Below, piece by piece: positions 18,808-29,530 of a DNA stretch of 64,000 nt. The DNA is from Strigamia acuminata. Its lineage: Eukaryota > Arthropoda > Chilopoda > Geophilomorpha > Linotaeniidae. The translations under genes were made by a program, and so were the position numbers. The number at the start of each line of letters is the position of its first letter. Within the stretch, counting starts at the first letter, position 1. Where the stretch lies: the NCBI GenBank assembly GCA_949358305.1, contig OX442315.1:2480001-2544000 (forward strand). The letters are read 5' to 3'. Under the pieces are notes generated by a model. That model was not told the DNA's origin and did no database searches. It saw only the letters and a program-made list of their open reading frames with translations.

Positions 18808-20258
18808 ATGAGTATCCTGAGCATTGTACTACTAGTTGCATTGGCTGCAGGTATATGCCAACAAAATGTTGTTTTTTGTGTAAGGAGAAAATAGATGCTT
18901 TTTACTGTCCAATTTTGATATTCCCGTATCCATTTTAAATTTTAATGTATAATTTAACTGAATAATCATTATTTTTCAAGGTGTTTCTGGCGAAAAACAT
19001 TTTGTGCAAGCAGAAAGAGGCGAATCAACATCCTTTAAGTGCGGCAAAACAAAAAACAAGTAAATGCGAATTGTACAAGTACACAGAATCTTCGGGAAGT
19101 TTGGTCGTTAAAAGAACGCAAACTGTCGAAACAAAATTTAAGATTAGAGATTTGGAATTATGCGTTATAGAAATTAATGATCTCAAAGTGTATGATTCCG
19201 GCGATTTCCACTGTATCATTGATAACGACTACGACGTATTCAATCTTCACGTCAAAGGTTAGATCTGACTTCACCATAGAAATAATTTCTACTGGGGGTG
19301 CTAGAATTTGGTTTAATTTTTTAGGAAAACCGTCCAGCCTGTTTTATGACGACAAATTGTGGAAAAATAACTCAGAAAATGTGATCTACTCAGACGAGCA
19401 ATCGAGAGAAGTCTACTTCAAATGCTGCGTATTCAGAGAGGACAGTATTTATAATGCAAGAACGAATTTTGAGTGGTTCGAGAACGATAGACTCCTAGGA
19501 ACCGAACAACGACTTAATAATAAACGACATGATGACTTATGGGAATCCCAGTCAAGTATAAGAGTAAATTTCGTAAATGGCGAAAAGGAGAAAGAAGTTA
19601 AATGTATTATTACCGGTACATCGAGAAGTAAAAAAGAAGTTTTAATTGGAAAATTTGGCATGGCCTGTAAGTAATACAAGCAACGAAATAAATAATATAT
19701 TCTTATTTTTAGCACTATTTATTTGTTGCAGATTCCACAAATGAAGTGTCACTTGCAGACACTACTTTATCCATTAAAGATAGAAACATTCTAGAGGGAG
19801 AAACAAAGCAAATAACGTGTAAAGCTAATGGGTTTCCTTCTCCGAAAGACGTCTTGATGAAGAAGAAGTCTAAAGAGGAGGAATGGCAAGTAGTGTCTGT
19901 TGAATCATCAATCAATGTAACGGATTCAGGAACGTATTTATGCGAAGCACGAAACGAGAATAGAAACTGAACCAAAATGGAGAATTATATTACATCCAAC
20001 ATACTGTCATTTCGAAATTACGGTTGAGTACAATGCCGATACAATAGAGATTTGCGGGATGCATTTTTCCCTTACAGTTAAAGACTATACGGTATAAAAA
20101 TAGTGTAAGGGAAAAATAATCCCGTAAACTCTCTATTAACTATTTCAAAACATTGATTAAACTTTTATTTCAGACCTAGAACTGTCAATCGTGATTCAAT
20201 GCTTTCTGACTTGAATGCCATCGTGGCTGAATTGCAGAAAAAGATCACAAACGTGTGA
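18808..20258 (+). pseudogene. Ig gene 2, disabled family member
   Basis: All five exons of the family can be placed: 18808-18850 (MSILSIVLLVALAAG), 18981-19258, 19325-19666, 19732-20022 and 20174-20258, with splice borders kept. Three faults break it. Exon 2 has one extra base between the codon for KC and the paralogous Cys (22 bases instead of 21 near 19050-19071). Exon 4 has an in-frame TGA just after ARNENRN (19968-19970). Exon 5 lacks one base (CAATGC for CAAATGC near 20200). Exon 3 is clean and codes a complete second Ig domain. The intron before exon 5 carries a 95-bp hairpin element missing from gene 1. Confidence 0.82.
20043..20137. mobile_element. Hairpin mini-element in gene 2 intron 4
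   Basis: AATAGAGATTTGCGGGATGC at the left pairs with its imperfect complement ending CTCTATT at the right, with GTAAGGGAAAAAT arms inside. Gene 1 has the empty site (GATACATTATTTAACTATTT), so this is an insertion. Confidence 0.65.
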
Positions 20259-20810
20259 ATTCAAAAATCCTTAACCACTTGGGTAGTTGGCAACTCATTA
20301 AATTGGATTAAAAAAATTGTACGGACGAAAAAAAAATGTTTTCATGCTTTAATAAAATGTTTTATTAGCAACAACTTCCGCTGTGGCGCTCGTTACATAA
20401 AGTTTCGCATGAGCCTGAAAAGAATAATTTCACCTTCCAGCACGCGATGCAAGATGACGCATATATGAATTCAATGCCAAATAAATTTTATTTAACTGAA
20501 TAAACGGAAATGGTACAAATTTTCGATAGATTGAATGTGAAATTTATCAAGTTGCGCCACCTAACGTTAAACTGTCGGCTTCATCTGTTATTCTTAATTG
20601 CTTGTTCTTGATTGTCAGATGTTGCTGCATAAAATCCATTTAGGACGCCATTAGAAATAAAATGATTTATATTATGGTAGCAATTTTACTATTTTTATTT
20701 TATAATTTTCATTTGACATCTCACCTTTCTGCGATGTTGTGCCTCAAATTAGGTCATTGCCTTCATTAGGAGCTTGATCAATGCACAAGATTTCTAAACC
20801 TCATGAACGT
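20259..20810. other. 3' flank of gene 2
   Basis: AATAAAATG near 20350 may serve as polyadenylation signal. The stretch CACGCGATGCAAGATGACG near 20440 is shared with the 3' flanks of genes 1 and 3. No gene seen. Confidence 0.5.
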
Positions 20811-21806
20811 TGTGGTGACCCGACTGGGGTGGGGCACGAAGAGTTTCTCTCGTGGCCTACATACGGGTAAAAAGGGGGAGTCGCACGCGCGCCTCCCTTC
20901 CCTCAGAGCATTGACTCCCAGTCAATGGACGGGCGTCTGCCCTGGGGGAGTGGGGGAGATACGTCTTCTCCACTATTGGGTGGCTTTAGTCACCTGTCAC
21001 CCCCCGCTTTGTGCAAAGGAATTCGCCTTGCACTGAGCGGGCAGAACCAACACAAAAATCAACCAAGATACACGTAAAAGCCAAACGTCCTAAAACGATC
21101 AAGCCTAAGTACAAAGACTTCAGGAGTGACCTAGGACAAGGGACTTTCAACGTGAGTACGATTGATTTGTGTTAACCTCCGCAGAGTAACCTGCGAAACA
21201 AGATTACCACACTATTTTAGCAAGCCAGCTAGAAATAGTAAACCTACTCCAATTTAGCGAGTTGTGCAGACAAACGGTCGCACAAGCCTAAATTGCAGTA
21301 ACCACGACGAGCGTTCCCGCCGCTGTGTGTATCGCCGGGAACCACCAAGCGTCCGCCGCTGTGTGATCGCCGGACACCTACAAAAAACCCTAAACCTAGA
21401 CAACAGACCAGAAGTAAGACCTTTTAGGCATTCACTCGCGCCCGACCAGCGTGAGCCCGAAGGACCGAACGAGAAACGTGAGACGAGGACGCCATTCATT
21501 GCCACGCCGGCCCAAGACGACACCACGTTGCCACGCGGACGCCATCTTGGATCCAGAGCGCCAACAAAGGACGACCTCGACCAGTTTCCCGCCAACTTCA
21601 CACACCTTTCCTTTTACCTTTATTCCTTTACATATTTTATCCTTTTTACCTGTACATTCCCATATAATAAATACATTTATTATATTTACCATTTTACATT
21701 GTTTGCCGTTTCACATTATTTGGGTAACCGCTTGAGTAAAGCGGTATTGCGAGATTAGAGAGTGACTCATACCACGTATCAGCGACAGACCGAGTTGAGC
21801 GCGACA
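20811..21806 (+). repeat. 5' LTR of element B
   Basis: 996 bp, TGTGGTGACCCGAC to GAGCGCGACA. Compared with the 3' LTR it has distinct variants, e.g. GTCGCACGCG, GAGATACG, AGAGCGCC, and a different AT-rich stretch near 21605-21655. Confidence 0.93.
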
Positions 21807-21808
21807 CG

Positions 21809-21826
21809 TGGGGGCCTGTCCGGGAT
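21809..21826 (+). other. Primer-binding site of element B
   Basis: TGGGGGCCTGTCCGGGAT, two bases past the LTR, tRNA-Pro-like. Confidence 0.75.
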
Positions 21827-21874
21827 CGATTTAAACGACTCGAATAGAACTTGAGATCATTTTCATACCCAAAA

Positions 21875-24800
21875 ATGGCAGACAATATCCGAGTAACGGA
21901 TTCCGACTCCGACGCAAACAAGAGAGCCGGTAGCCGTAAAGGCGCCGATTATCATTTGCGATCTGGAGGTCCCTTACCCAAAGCCTCAGCGCACGAAGCG
22001 AGGCAAAAACGGCGCAAGCCTAAACCCGATCGCAGAAGCGCATCAGAGGCATCGCACCCGTCTCACGCCGGGACGAGGCAGCGATCGGACGAGACAGAGC
22101 GGGGTGAAGAGCAATCTCACTCCAAACTGCCGCGTTCTAACCGTGACGGCGAGACGAGCGGAAACGAGGTTTTATCCCGTAACCCATCGCCTCGTCTAAC
22201 GCACGATACCGAGGTGGGCAGTCCGAAAGCGGCGTCTCCGATACAAAAGACGGCCTCAAATACGACAGCTAATTCGGCACTAAACACGCCAATTACGCAA
22301 AGCCGCCCAGCTTCGGTCAGGTCTGAAGGACACAAGTCCAATGCGTCAAAAACTGAGCGTGTTCCGAGCCAGCCTTACAGCGTCTCGGCCACATTGGTTG
22401 ACACGATGCAGTTGGCACAGGCAGAAGGTGTACGATACACTCTGCCAACGGGAAAAATAACTGTGTACGAAACATTACAAATCGTACGTGCAGCTTTAAG
22501 AGCGCACAGGTTATCCCCAGAAATCACCGTTGTTGAAGACGCATACGCTCAACAAATGGTAGATTCCGCTCAATTCGAAGCGGATGCCGAGAATGAGGCC
22601 CGACAAGCCATCCGCGAGAGAAAGCGGAAGCTGGCGGAAAGAGAAGCGCGAGCTCTCGAGTACGGCAAATCCCAGCGCGTTCCGACCACTCCAGAAGAGG
22701 TGGAAATAGTTGATCGAGCCTTACATGCACATCGTTATGCATTCCGTTCTCAACAAGAAGCTGAACAAGCTTTCATGACTAGGCTGCAACGAGACAAACC
22801 AAAATCCGTTCGCAAGCCAGAAGTTAGCTCGTCCGAGTTGTCCGACGAGAGCGTAGAAGGCGACCCAAAGCGTACGCCCAGGGTCAGCTCCAAACCCGAG
22901 CGAAAGAAGGAAGTGCCAGTCACTCCACGCAAACGGGAAGTCTCGACCGAACAACGCGTTCGACCTCGCATGATGGCGTTAGACGATAATACTAACAACG
23001 CTATCGACCGATTAATAAATGCGAACAACGCGCGTCGTAACGAAGAACAGACTCACACGAGCCGACAACGCGACGACCCGCGGGGTAGCGACTGGCCACA
23101 GCCGGTGCCCATCCTCAAAGACGACGGACCTTCGAGAAAACATTCCGAAGACCGCACCTCGTCACGAGAGGAACGTCAACGCGAAAGAGGACAGCAACAG
23201 TATCACTACGGAAACAGTGATTCGTCATCGGATGAACTGGAGTCGAATGCACCCAGTCATCACGATTCGGAGAGAGGTTCCGGAGAGAGACGAAGGGAAA
23301 GAGAACGCGATGAACGCAGGGAAAGGGAACGTGACGACCGTCGTAGGGGCCGGAAAGAGTCAAACTCTTCACGGCGCAACCCGCCACGCCGCTCACCGTC
23401 TCCCGACCCCAGCTCCGACCCCTCGTCCAACGACGACAGACGAAATGATAAATCAAGTAATCGCCGGAAGAGATCCAACTCTCCGCGCGATAGAGAGAAA
23501 CGACGTCGATCGGAAAATAGCGACCACCGACGGGAGGAGTTTCAGGACCTTCCCCGACAAAGCGCGTTTACCGATTCGACGGGTCGGCAGTATACGATGG
23601 GAGAGCTTGGAAGAGCCCTGCTTGGCTCGTTAAAAGCCGAGGGAATCGATCTGAGCGAACGAAATGATCGTAATCGTAGTACTGGCGACCGCGTAAAGAA
23701 AAAATACGCTGTCTCCCGACGTGACACCATGAGTGTTACCGGGAATATTAGGTGGCAATTTTATATTCAGAACCGTTTCGACGGGTCATGGAAAGCGGGA
23801 GATTGCTTCCTTGACGAAGTAATTCGAATTAAGACTGCCACTAAAGCCACCGTAGGAGACATGCTCACCCACGGTATTGTCGAGCTAATGACAGGCTCGG
23901 CACGTGAGTGGTACCAAGGATTGAAAGGCGTCAATTGGGACGACTTTTTAATGAGATTCGACCTGCGCTACGGCGAGACACCCGAAGAGGTGAGCCGAAA
24001 GATGCGAGGTCTTCGCCAGATGCCTGGTGAAACCATAATGGATTACGACATTCGCGCCAGATTGTTGTTCGAAAAGGCCCCGATGGAATTTCATGCCACG
24101 GGATTCAACCTTTTCTTTCTCGGCGGTTTGTCGGAGTACTCGCAACGGGTGCTACTTGAAGAAAGGGCACCGACAGGAGGCAGCTACGAAGAAATGAGCG
24201 CCTTCCTGTTCGAGAACACGATAGATATCGAGAAGAGGTATTATTCCGTTTTACCAGAAGCGGAGAAAGCAGCAACCGCTAACCGTCTCAAGTTGAGTGC
24301 GGAAAGATATGGGGCGACAGATAAGATAAAGCGCCCTACTGAATATCTTAGCGGTATAATGGAGCTGGCAGAAGCTAGCGTTGGTTTACAAATAAAAAAT
24401 AAACTGACATCCACGCTGCCTTCCAACCCTTTGGCCGCCCCTAAAAAGGCACCGACAGCGTCAGCCATGCAAGCGACACTGGAGGAGGTCAAGGAGGGGG
24501 AGGAAGCCGGACAAAATGCCGGAAAATCAGACGAAAAAGAAGAAAAAGACGATTATTCGACGGACGAAGAAATACGAAGTTATCGCGATACCTTATCAAC
24601 GGGTTGCGATGAGGAAGGACCGCTAGTACATCTCATCCATCGAGATAGAGCGGTAGAAGAATTTCGCGCCAGGTTAAAACCAAATGCCGGCCGAATTCCG
24701 AAGTATTTTCGGAAAAATTACACGCCACCATCGAAAGTAGACCCTGAAAAAAAGAAATCGATTGAAGCCCCAAGAGACAAATCAAATATTCGTTGTTTTA

Positions 24801-24955
24801 AGTGTAACCAACCGGGTCACTATTCCAATGAGTGCCCAAGAACAGCGAAAGAAGACGCTAAGTTTGACGCGATAATGAAGCAGATGGCAGAGATTAAACT
24901 CGCCATGGCAAAAAACGAGTCAAAAAACGAGTCAGCGCAGGCGGCGAAGAAATAA
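21875..24955 (+). CDS. gag: Gag of element B
   Basis: 1,026 aa from ATG 21875 (MADNIRVTDSDSD), the first in frame after the primer site. Residues ~1-560 form a long charged extension with an Arg/Glu/Ser block near 470-550 that resembles RS/RE domains. The gag core lies at about 620-790 (FDGSWKAGDCF, GSAREWYQGLKGVNWDDF, YGETPEEVSRKM). One CCHC knuckle, CFKCNQPGHYSNEC, is near residue 973. The tail ends AKNESKNESAQAAKK. The tail's repeated KNES codons hold two A AAA AAC heptamers, so pol is very likely reached by -1 frameshifting. Confidence 0.94.
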   Translation: MADNIRVTDSDSDANKRAGSRKGADYHLRSGGPLPKASAHEARQKRRKPKPDRRSASEASHPSHAGTRQRSDETERGEEQSHSKLPRSNRDGETSGNEVLSRNPSPRLTHDTEVGSPKAASPIQKTASNTTANSALNTPITQSRPASVRSEGHKSNASKTERVPSQPYSVSATLVDTMQLAQAEGVRYTLPTGKITVYETLQIVRAALRAHRLSPEITVVEDAYAQQMVDSAQFEADAENEARQAIRERKRKLAEREARALEYGKSQRVPTTPEEVEIVDRALHAHRYAFRSQQEAEQAFMTRLQRDKPKSVRKPEVSSSELSDESVEGDPKRTPRVSSKPERKKEVPVTPRKREVSTEQRVRPRMMALDDNTNNAIDRLINANNARRNEEQTHTSRQRDDPRGSDWPQPVPILKDDGPSRKHSEDRTSSREERQRERGQQQYHYGNSDSSSDELESNAPSHHDSERGSGERRRERERDERRERERDDRRRGRKESNSSRRNPPRRSPSPDPSSDPSSNDDRRNDKSSNRRKRSNSPRDREKRRRSENSDHRREEFQDLPRQSAFTDSTGRQYTMGELGRALLGSLKAEGIDLSERNDRNRSTGDRVKKKYAVSRRDTMSVTGNIRWQFYIQNRFDGSWKAGDCFLDEVIRIKTATKATVGDMLTHGIVELMTGSAREWYQGLKGVNWDDFLMRFDLRYGETPEEVSRKMRGLRQMPGETIMDYDIRARLLFEKAPMEFHATGFNLFFLGGLSEYSQRVLLEERAPTGGSYEEMSAFLFENTIDIEKRYYSVLPEAEKAATANRLKLSAERYGATDKIKRPTEYLSGIMELAEASVGLQIKNKLTSTLPSNPLAAPKKAPTASAMQATLEEVKEGEEAGQNAGKSDEKEEKDDYSTDEEIRSYRDTLSTGCDEEGPLVHLIHRDRAVEEFRARLKPNAGRIPKYFRKNYTPPSKVDPEKKKSIEAPRDKSNIRCFKCNQPGHYSNECPRTAKEDAKFDAIMKQMAEIKLAMAKNESKNESAQAAKK
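24910..24928 (+). promoter_or_regulatory. Two tandem -1 slippery sites, element B
   Basis: A AAA AAC occurs in the gag frame at 24910-24916 and again at 24922-24928. Pol is in the -1 frame and is open from upstream of both, so either site could feed it. No clear downstream pseudoknot was worked out. Confidence 0.75.
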
Positions 24956-27900
24956 CTTCTCGACCGTCTGCGCCATTCATGAAGAAGAAGGGGTTCAACA
25001 AAGGGTTCGATAAGCCGCCACCAGTCAAAGAAATGGGTAGTGACATAGCTAACGCCCAGATCCAAGACAGGACCAACAACGCTTTGCAGGTAATTACCGC
25101 AAACGCTGAGGGTGAGGTGGAAGAACCGAACCTGCTGCTTGAAGAATTACCTCAAGTAGTCAACGAAGACACAGAAGAATTTCGTGTTTTCATGTGCAAC
25201 GTGGCGGTCGAATACACCAGCCGCCTATGTATGCTGCCCATGACAATAGAACGTGAAAAAATTATGGGGCTGCTAGACTCGGGAGCAGATCGCTCGTTCG
25301 TTTCCGAAGACATAGTAGCATCATTGGGTCTCACCGATAAGATAAAAGGCGTTAATAAAAATGTACGTCTAAAAACCGCCAACGGAATGGCGCGTCCAAA
25401 AGGAGTAATATTATTGACCATGGAGTGGCTCGGAGGGGTAGAACAGCACCCCTTCCTGGTCCTGCCCACGTGCGACAGAATTTTTCTGTTGGGCTTAGAC
25501 CTCATGGCGTCAATGGAAATACAACCAAATCCAATAACGAAATCTTGGAATTATATCAGAAATGATAGAGAAAGACCCGCAATTGTCGTGCCACCAGCTC
25601 TTATCAAAGAAGCGGCCGACAAGACACAGTGGGAGAAAGGCCTAAAGAAATTCGTTCAAGATTACGATTTTAAAGCATTCGTAACAGAATTGCAACGGGA
25701 CAATGTAGTGGAAACGCTTGTCGCCGACGCCGCTTTAGAATTAAACGAAGCGGCAGCCCTACGAAGGGTCCTACTTAAATATGAGGGAATCCTGTCGAAA
25801 AAACCGGGCCGAACGAATAGGGCTATTCACGAAATTAAATTGACGGATAATAAACCTATACGAGTGGCGTATAAGGGAATGAACCCGCAAAAACGTGAAA
25901 TAGTGCAAAAAATGTGCAAAGAAATGCTAGACAGCGGCATTGTCTCCGAGGCCCAGGGAGAATACGCGACGCGAGTTGTGCTCGTGATGCGCCCGGGCTC
26001 GGATCCGCGTCTATGCATTGATTACCGCCCATTAAACGCGGTGACAGAGATAGATCCCATACAGATGCCGTCTATCGAATCCATTTTGAGAGAGCTTAGC
26101 CCCTTTTCTTGGGTTACGACGATGGATCTGTCGAAGGGATACTGGCAAGTTGAGATGAGGCCAGAGGATAAGCTAAAAACAGCATTTTACTCGCCAATTG
26201 GACGGTTGATGTTCAACGTCATGCCGTTTGGTTTAGTGAATGCTCCCAGTACCTTTCAGAGGCTAATCGAAAGCGTATTGGGTGATATCCTGCATCAGTT
26301 TGTGTGGGCATACCTAGATGACATAGTTATTGCTTCTAAAACATTCGAAGAGCACATTGAGCACATCGACCAAGGGCTCACCCGGCTGGCAAAAGCTGGG
26401 TTACACGTTCACCCGGGCAAGAGCAAGTTCTGTCGAAAGGAGCTTGCCTTCCTGGGTTATCGCATTGGAGTCAACGGTTTAGCTATTGGCCCCGAAAAAA
26501 TCGATGCGATTAATCGTTTCCCACCACCCGAGGACGTTAAAGGTGTCCAACGGTTTATGGGAATGATAAACTTCTTCGGCAGGTTGCTACCGGGTCTAGC
26601 TGAAGTGGCAGCCCCAGTTACCGACCTCCTGAAGAATGAAAACGAATTTGTATGGTCAAATGAGTGCAACATCGCATTTAATGCGATAAAGAGGATGCTG
26701 ACGGAAGTCGGCGTAATGCCTCTACCCGACTTAAACCGGCCGTTCATATTACATACGGACGCCAGCAGAGTTGGGTTAGGAGCCGCGTTGCTCCAAACTC
26801 ACGTGCGCGACGGAGTCGAACAAGACCTGCCGTGCATGTTTATAAGTCGCAAACTCCAAGGCGCTGAAAAAAATTACAACGCCACAGAGTTGGAGTGTTT
26901 GGCCGTTGTGTGGGCCATAAGGAAATTCAGAGATTATCTCGAATATACCAAATTTGTAGTCCACACAGATCATCAAGCGTTACAATGGCTGATGAAATTA
27001 AAGGAGCCAGCCGGTCGACTAGCCAGATGGCAGTTAGAACTGATGGCTTGCGACTTGACCATTCAATACAAGCCCGGCAAATATAACGTCGTGGCTGACG
27101 CTCTATCAAGGGCACCAGTGTCAGATCCTATCGACGCTGACGATGATGGCGAGGATGATTCCCGCATCATTTACTGCCCGACGAGTTGTCACCGTTGGGA
27201 TTTAAGGAAAATGAATGAAATTCCTACCGCGTCTCCAGCAGATGTAAAATTCTGTGGATTCTGGACGCGGTTATACCAACCAGCTGCTGACAATTACCCA
27301 AATGCAAAGAGGGAATTTAAGCTAGAGCGGAGAATAAATGACCCGCTTCTAAGCGCCTTCCACGCTCATGTCGGCAAGCAAATGCGAAGCAATCCCCCGA
27401 CAAGGGAGGAAATAATTGTGCAACAAAAATTAGACAAGAAATGTCAGGATAGAGCTAGATTCGTACTGACAGGAAAATATCCGCCCAATCTGACCAGAAG
27501 GCAGAAGCGCCGATATGCACACGAATCCATAGATTACCTATTGGATGACGGCCTTTTGGTGAAACATCACCCAAATCACCAAGATGACTTGAGTGAATCG
27601 GACACCGCAGTAAAGGTAGTAATACCTGCTTCCTTAATCGGTCGCGTGCTGTGGTTGTTACACGGGCACCCGCTTGCAAGTCATGCGGGAGTAAGCAGAA
27701 CACTCTATCGTGCTACACAGCTTTTTCACTGGACAGGGATGAAAAAAGATATTGCTCTTTTTGTCCACCAATGTCAGCGATGTCAAGCGTGCAAGCCGAG
27801 AAGTAAATCACCATTCGAAACTATTTTCTTAGGGCCTTACGCGCCTTTTGATTGTTTAAGTGTCGATGTGATGGGCCCAAAACCCGTTACGGGAAATAAA

Positions 27901-29052
27901 AATGCGTACATTATCGTTATAATGGACGTGGCGACTCGTTGGCCCGAGTTGTACGCCGTCGCTAGACCTTCAGCAGAAAAAATCGTTGAATGTATCTACG
28001 ACGTGGCGTTACGTTACGGATTTCCACGTAAAATAATATCCGATAACGGACCCCAATTTATCTCGAAAATTTGGGGTAAGTTTTGTGAGAAATTCGGGAT
28101 TGTGGCGTCACATACTTCGACCTACAATCCCAGAACAAATCCCGTTGAGCGACTCAACAGGGACATTAAATATGCACTAAGCATATTCACTGACATCCAC
28201 AATAGATGGGATGAATACTTGAGGGAGATCGCGTTCAGCATACGAACGACGGTCTCAAGGACGAGAGATTTTTCTCCGGCCTACCTCAACTTCGCCCGAG
28301 AGCTACGAGTGCCTTGGGACCCACGAGTGGCAGAGTCGGTAAATGTGGTGGACCCTGAGAAACCACATGAGTACGTGTATAAATTGGAACAAACAATTTC
28401 AAACACATACAAGCATATGATGGCGCACATTTTTAACATGCGCGACCGCATTTTACAAGATAAAAGCGGTGGAAAATTTGTGAATTTCGAGATCAATGAT
28501 TTAGTGTGGAAGGACACACACATCCTCTCAAATGCAGCGAGAGGAATCACCGCCAGCTTGGCCGACAAAAGAGACGGTCCGTATGTGATCATCGACAAGC
28601 ATGGCGGTAACGCGTATAAATTACGTAAGCTCGAGGACAATACCGAGCATAAATCGATCCAGGTACGAGAGTTAACTCCGTACATTCCGGAATTCCCGCA
28701 AGAAATGTGGGCCAAGGGCCAAGTCAAGTCTAAAACTGACGGCCAAATCGTCGATATGTTCGCTGGCGAGTCGGAAAAAGCACCGCCAAGTGACAACGAG
28801 GAGTATTTCGACGCCCCTTCACCACCGGTAAACGAGATCGTTGAATCCGTTCCGGATCCAATTTTGGTCGGGGGGGAAACAGGAGAAACTCCTGAAACAA
28901 ACACAAAAAACACGGATAAAAAAGAAAACAATAATGAGGAGGTACAGACACAAAAAACAACAAAAAACGTCGTACCTGTCTCGACTCATCACCTGCGGCC
29001 TCGTAGAAGTAATCCGTTTATAAAAGACGGAAAGGTCGTAGGAAAGGAGTAG
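24928..29052 (+). CDS. pol: Pol of element B
   Basis: An intact -1 frame; the first ATG is at 24979 but entry by frameshift is likely. Counting from 24979: aspartic protease LLDSGADRSF (~residue 97), reverse transcriptase with LCIDYRPLNA, TTMDLSKGYWQ and YLDD (~446), RNase H HTDASRVGLG (~591), integrase zinc finger (HPLASHAG...CQRCQACK, ~893-940), catalytic D,D,E in SVDVMGP, ISDNGPQF and PVERLNRD, and a GPY/F-type module (KRDGPYV, ~1198). The C-terminal 100 residues are acidic and low complexity. Makes protease, cDNA and integration. All catalytic residues are present, so it may be active. Confidence 0.95.
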   Translation, partial: RVSAGGEEITSRPSAPFMKKKGFNKGFDKPPPVKEMGSDIANAQIQDRTNNALQVITANAEGEVEEPNLLLEELPQVVNEDTEEFRVFMCNVAVEYTSRLCMLPMTIEREKIMGLLDSGADRSFVSEDIVASLGLTDKIKGVNKNVRLKTANGMARPKGVILLTMEWLGGVEQHPFLVLPTCDRIFLLGLDLMASMEIQPNPITKSWNYIRNDRERPAIVVPPALIKEAADKTQWEKGLKKFVQDYDFKAFVTELQRDNVVETLVADAALELNEAAALRRVLLKYEGILSKKPGRTNRAIHEIKLTDNKPIRVAYKGMNPQKREIVQKMCKEMLDSGIVSEAQGEYATRVVLVMRPGSDPRLCIDYRPLNAVTEIDPIQMPSIESILRELSPFSWVTTMDLSKGYWQVEMRPEDKLKTAFYSPIGRLMFNVMPFGLVNAPSTFQRLIESVLGDILHQFVWAYLDDIVIASKTFEEHIEHIDQGLTRLAKAGLHVHPGKSKFCRKELAFLGYRIGVNGLAIGPEKIDAINRFPPPEDVKGVQRFMGMINFFGRLLPGLAEVAAPVTDLLKNENEFVWSNECNIAFNAIKRMLTEVGVMPLPDLNRPFILHTDASRVGLGAALLQTHVRDGVEQDLPCMFISRKLQGAEKNYNATELECLAVVWAIRKFRDYLEYTKFVVHTDHQALQWLMKLKEPAGRLARWQLELMACDLTIQYKPGKYNVVADALSRAPVSDPIDADDDGEDDSRIIYCPTSCHRWDLRKMNEIPTASPADVKFCGFWTRLYQPAADNYPNAKREFKLERRINDPLLSAFHAHVGKQMRSNPPTREEIIVQQKLDKKCQDRARFVLTGKYPPNLTRRQKRRYAHESIDYLLDDGLLVKHHPNHQDDLSESDTAVKVVIPASLIGRVLWLLHGHPLASHAGVSRTLYRATQLFHWTGMKKDIALFVHQCQRCQACKPRSKSPFETIFLGPYAPFDCLSVDVMGPKPVTGNKNAYIIVIMDVATRWPELYAVARPSAEKIVECIYDVALRYGFPRKIISDNGPQFISKIWGKFCEKFGIVASHTSTYNPRTNPVERLNRDIKYALSIFTDIHNRWDEYLREIAFSIRTTVSRTRDFSPAYLNFARELRVPWDPRVAESVNVVDPEKPHEYVYKLEQTISNTYKHMMAHIFNMRDRILQDKSGGKFVNFEINDLVWKDTHILSNAARGITASLADKRDGPYVIIDKHGGNAYKLRKLEDNTEHKSIQVRELTPYIPEFPQEMWAKGQVKSKTDGQIVDMFAGESEKAPPSDNEEYFDAPSPPVNEIVESVPDPILVGGETGETPETNTKNTDKKENNNEEVQTQKTTKNVVPVSTHHLRPRRSNPFIKDGKVVGKE

Positions 29053-29530
29053 AAAACGTTACGAGTCGATGGCGACGCTGAAAACACAAAAAATAATCGA
29101 TCGACAGCGCTAGCCATCAAAATCCGAGACTCTGAAAATTTCGCTAAGTCCAACAAAGCGGATATCGGTCGAATTCACGTCACAAGATGGCGTGGAAACG
29201 CGGGACCCGTAGCAAAATTATCGGCACGGGTCGGATACCGCGTGCAAAAGACCCCGTAGCAGCGATCGCGCACGGGTGTAGAAACAAAGGAGCCCCGTAG
29301 CGTAACATGCGCACGGGCTGTTGCGCACAAGTCATAAACACCTGGTTCTGGAGTAAAATTACCCAGAACCCACCACGATTGCCTCGTTTTCACCCGGACT
29401 TCCGCTAAATCAGCTGATCGTCGTCCGCACGTGATACACATCGAGTTTATTTTTAACCGAGTTTTTGAGCCATTTTACGAGGAGTTTTAATCATTTTTAT
29501 CGTGGTCTGACTGAACGCGCAATCCTCACG
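29053..29530 (+). other. Spacer between pol and third ORF, element B
   Basis: No open frame of note. Holds repeated CACGGG-rich stretches (about 29200-29320) and presumably the acceptor for the subgenomic RNA. Confidence 0.5.
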
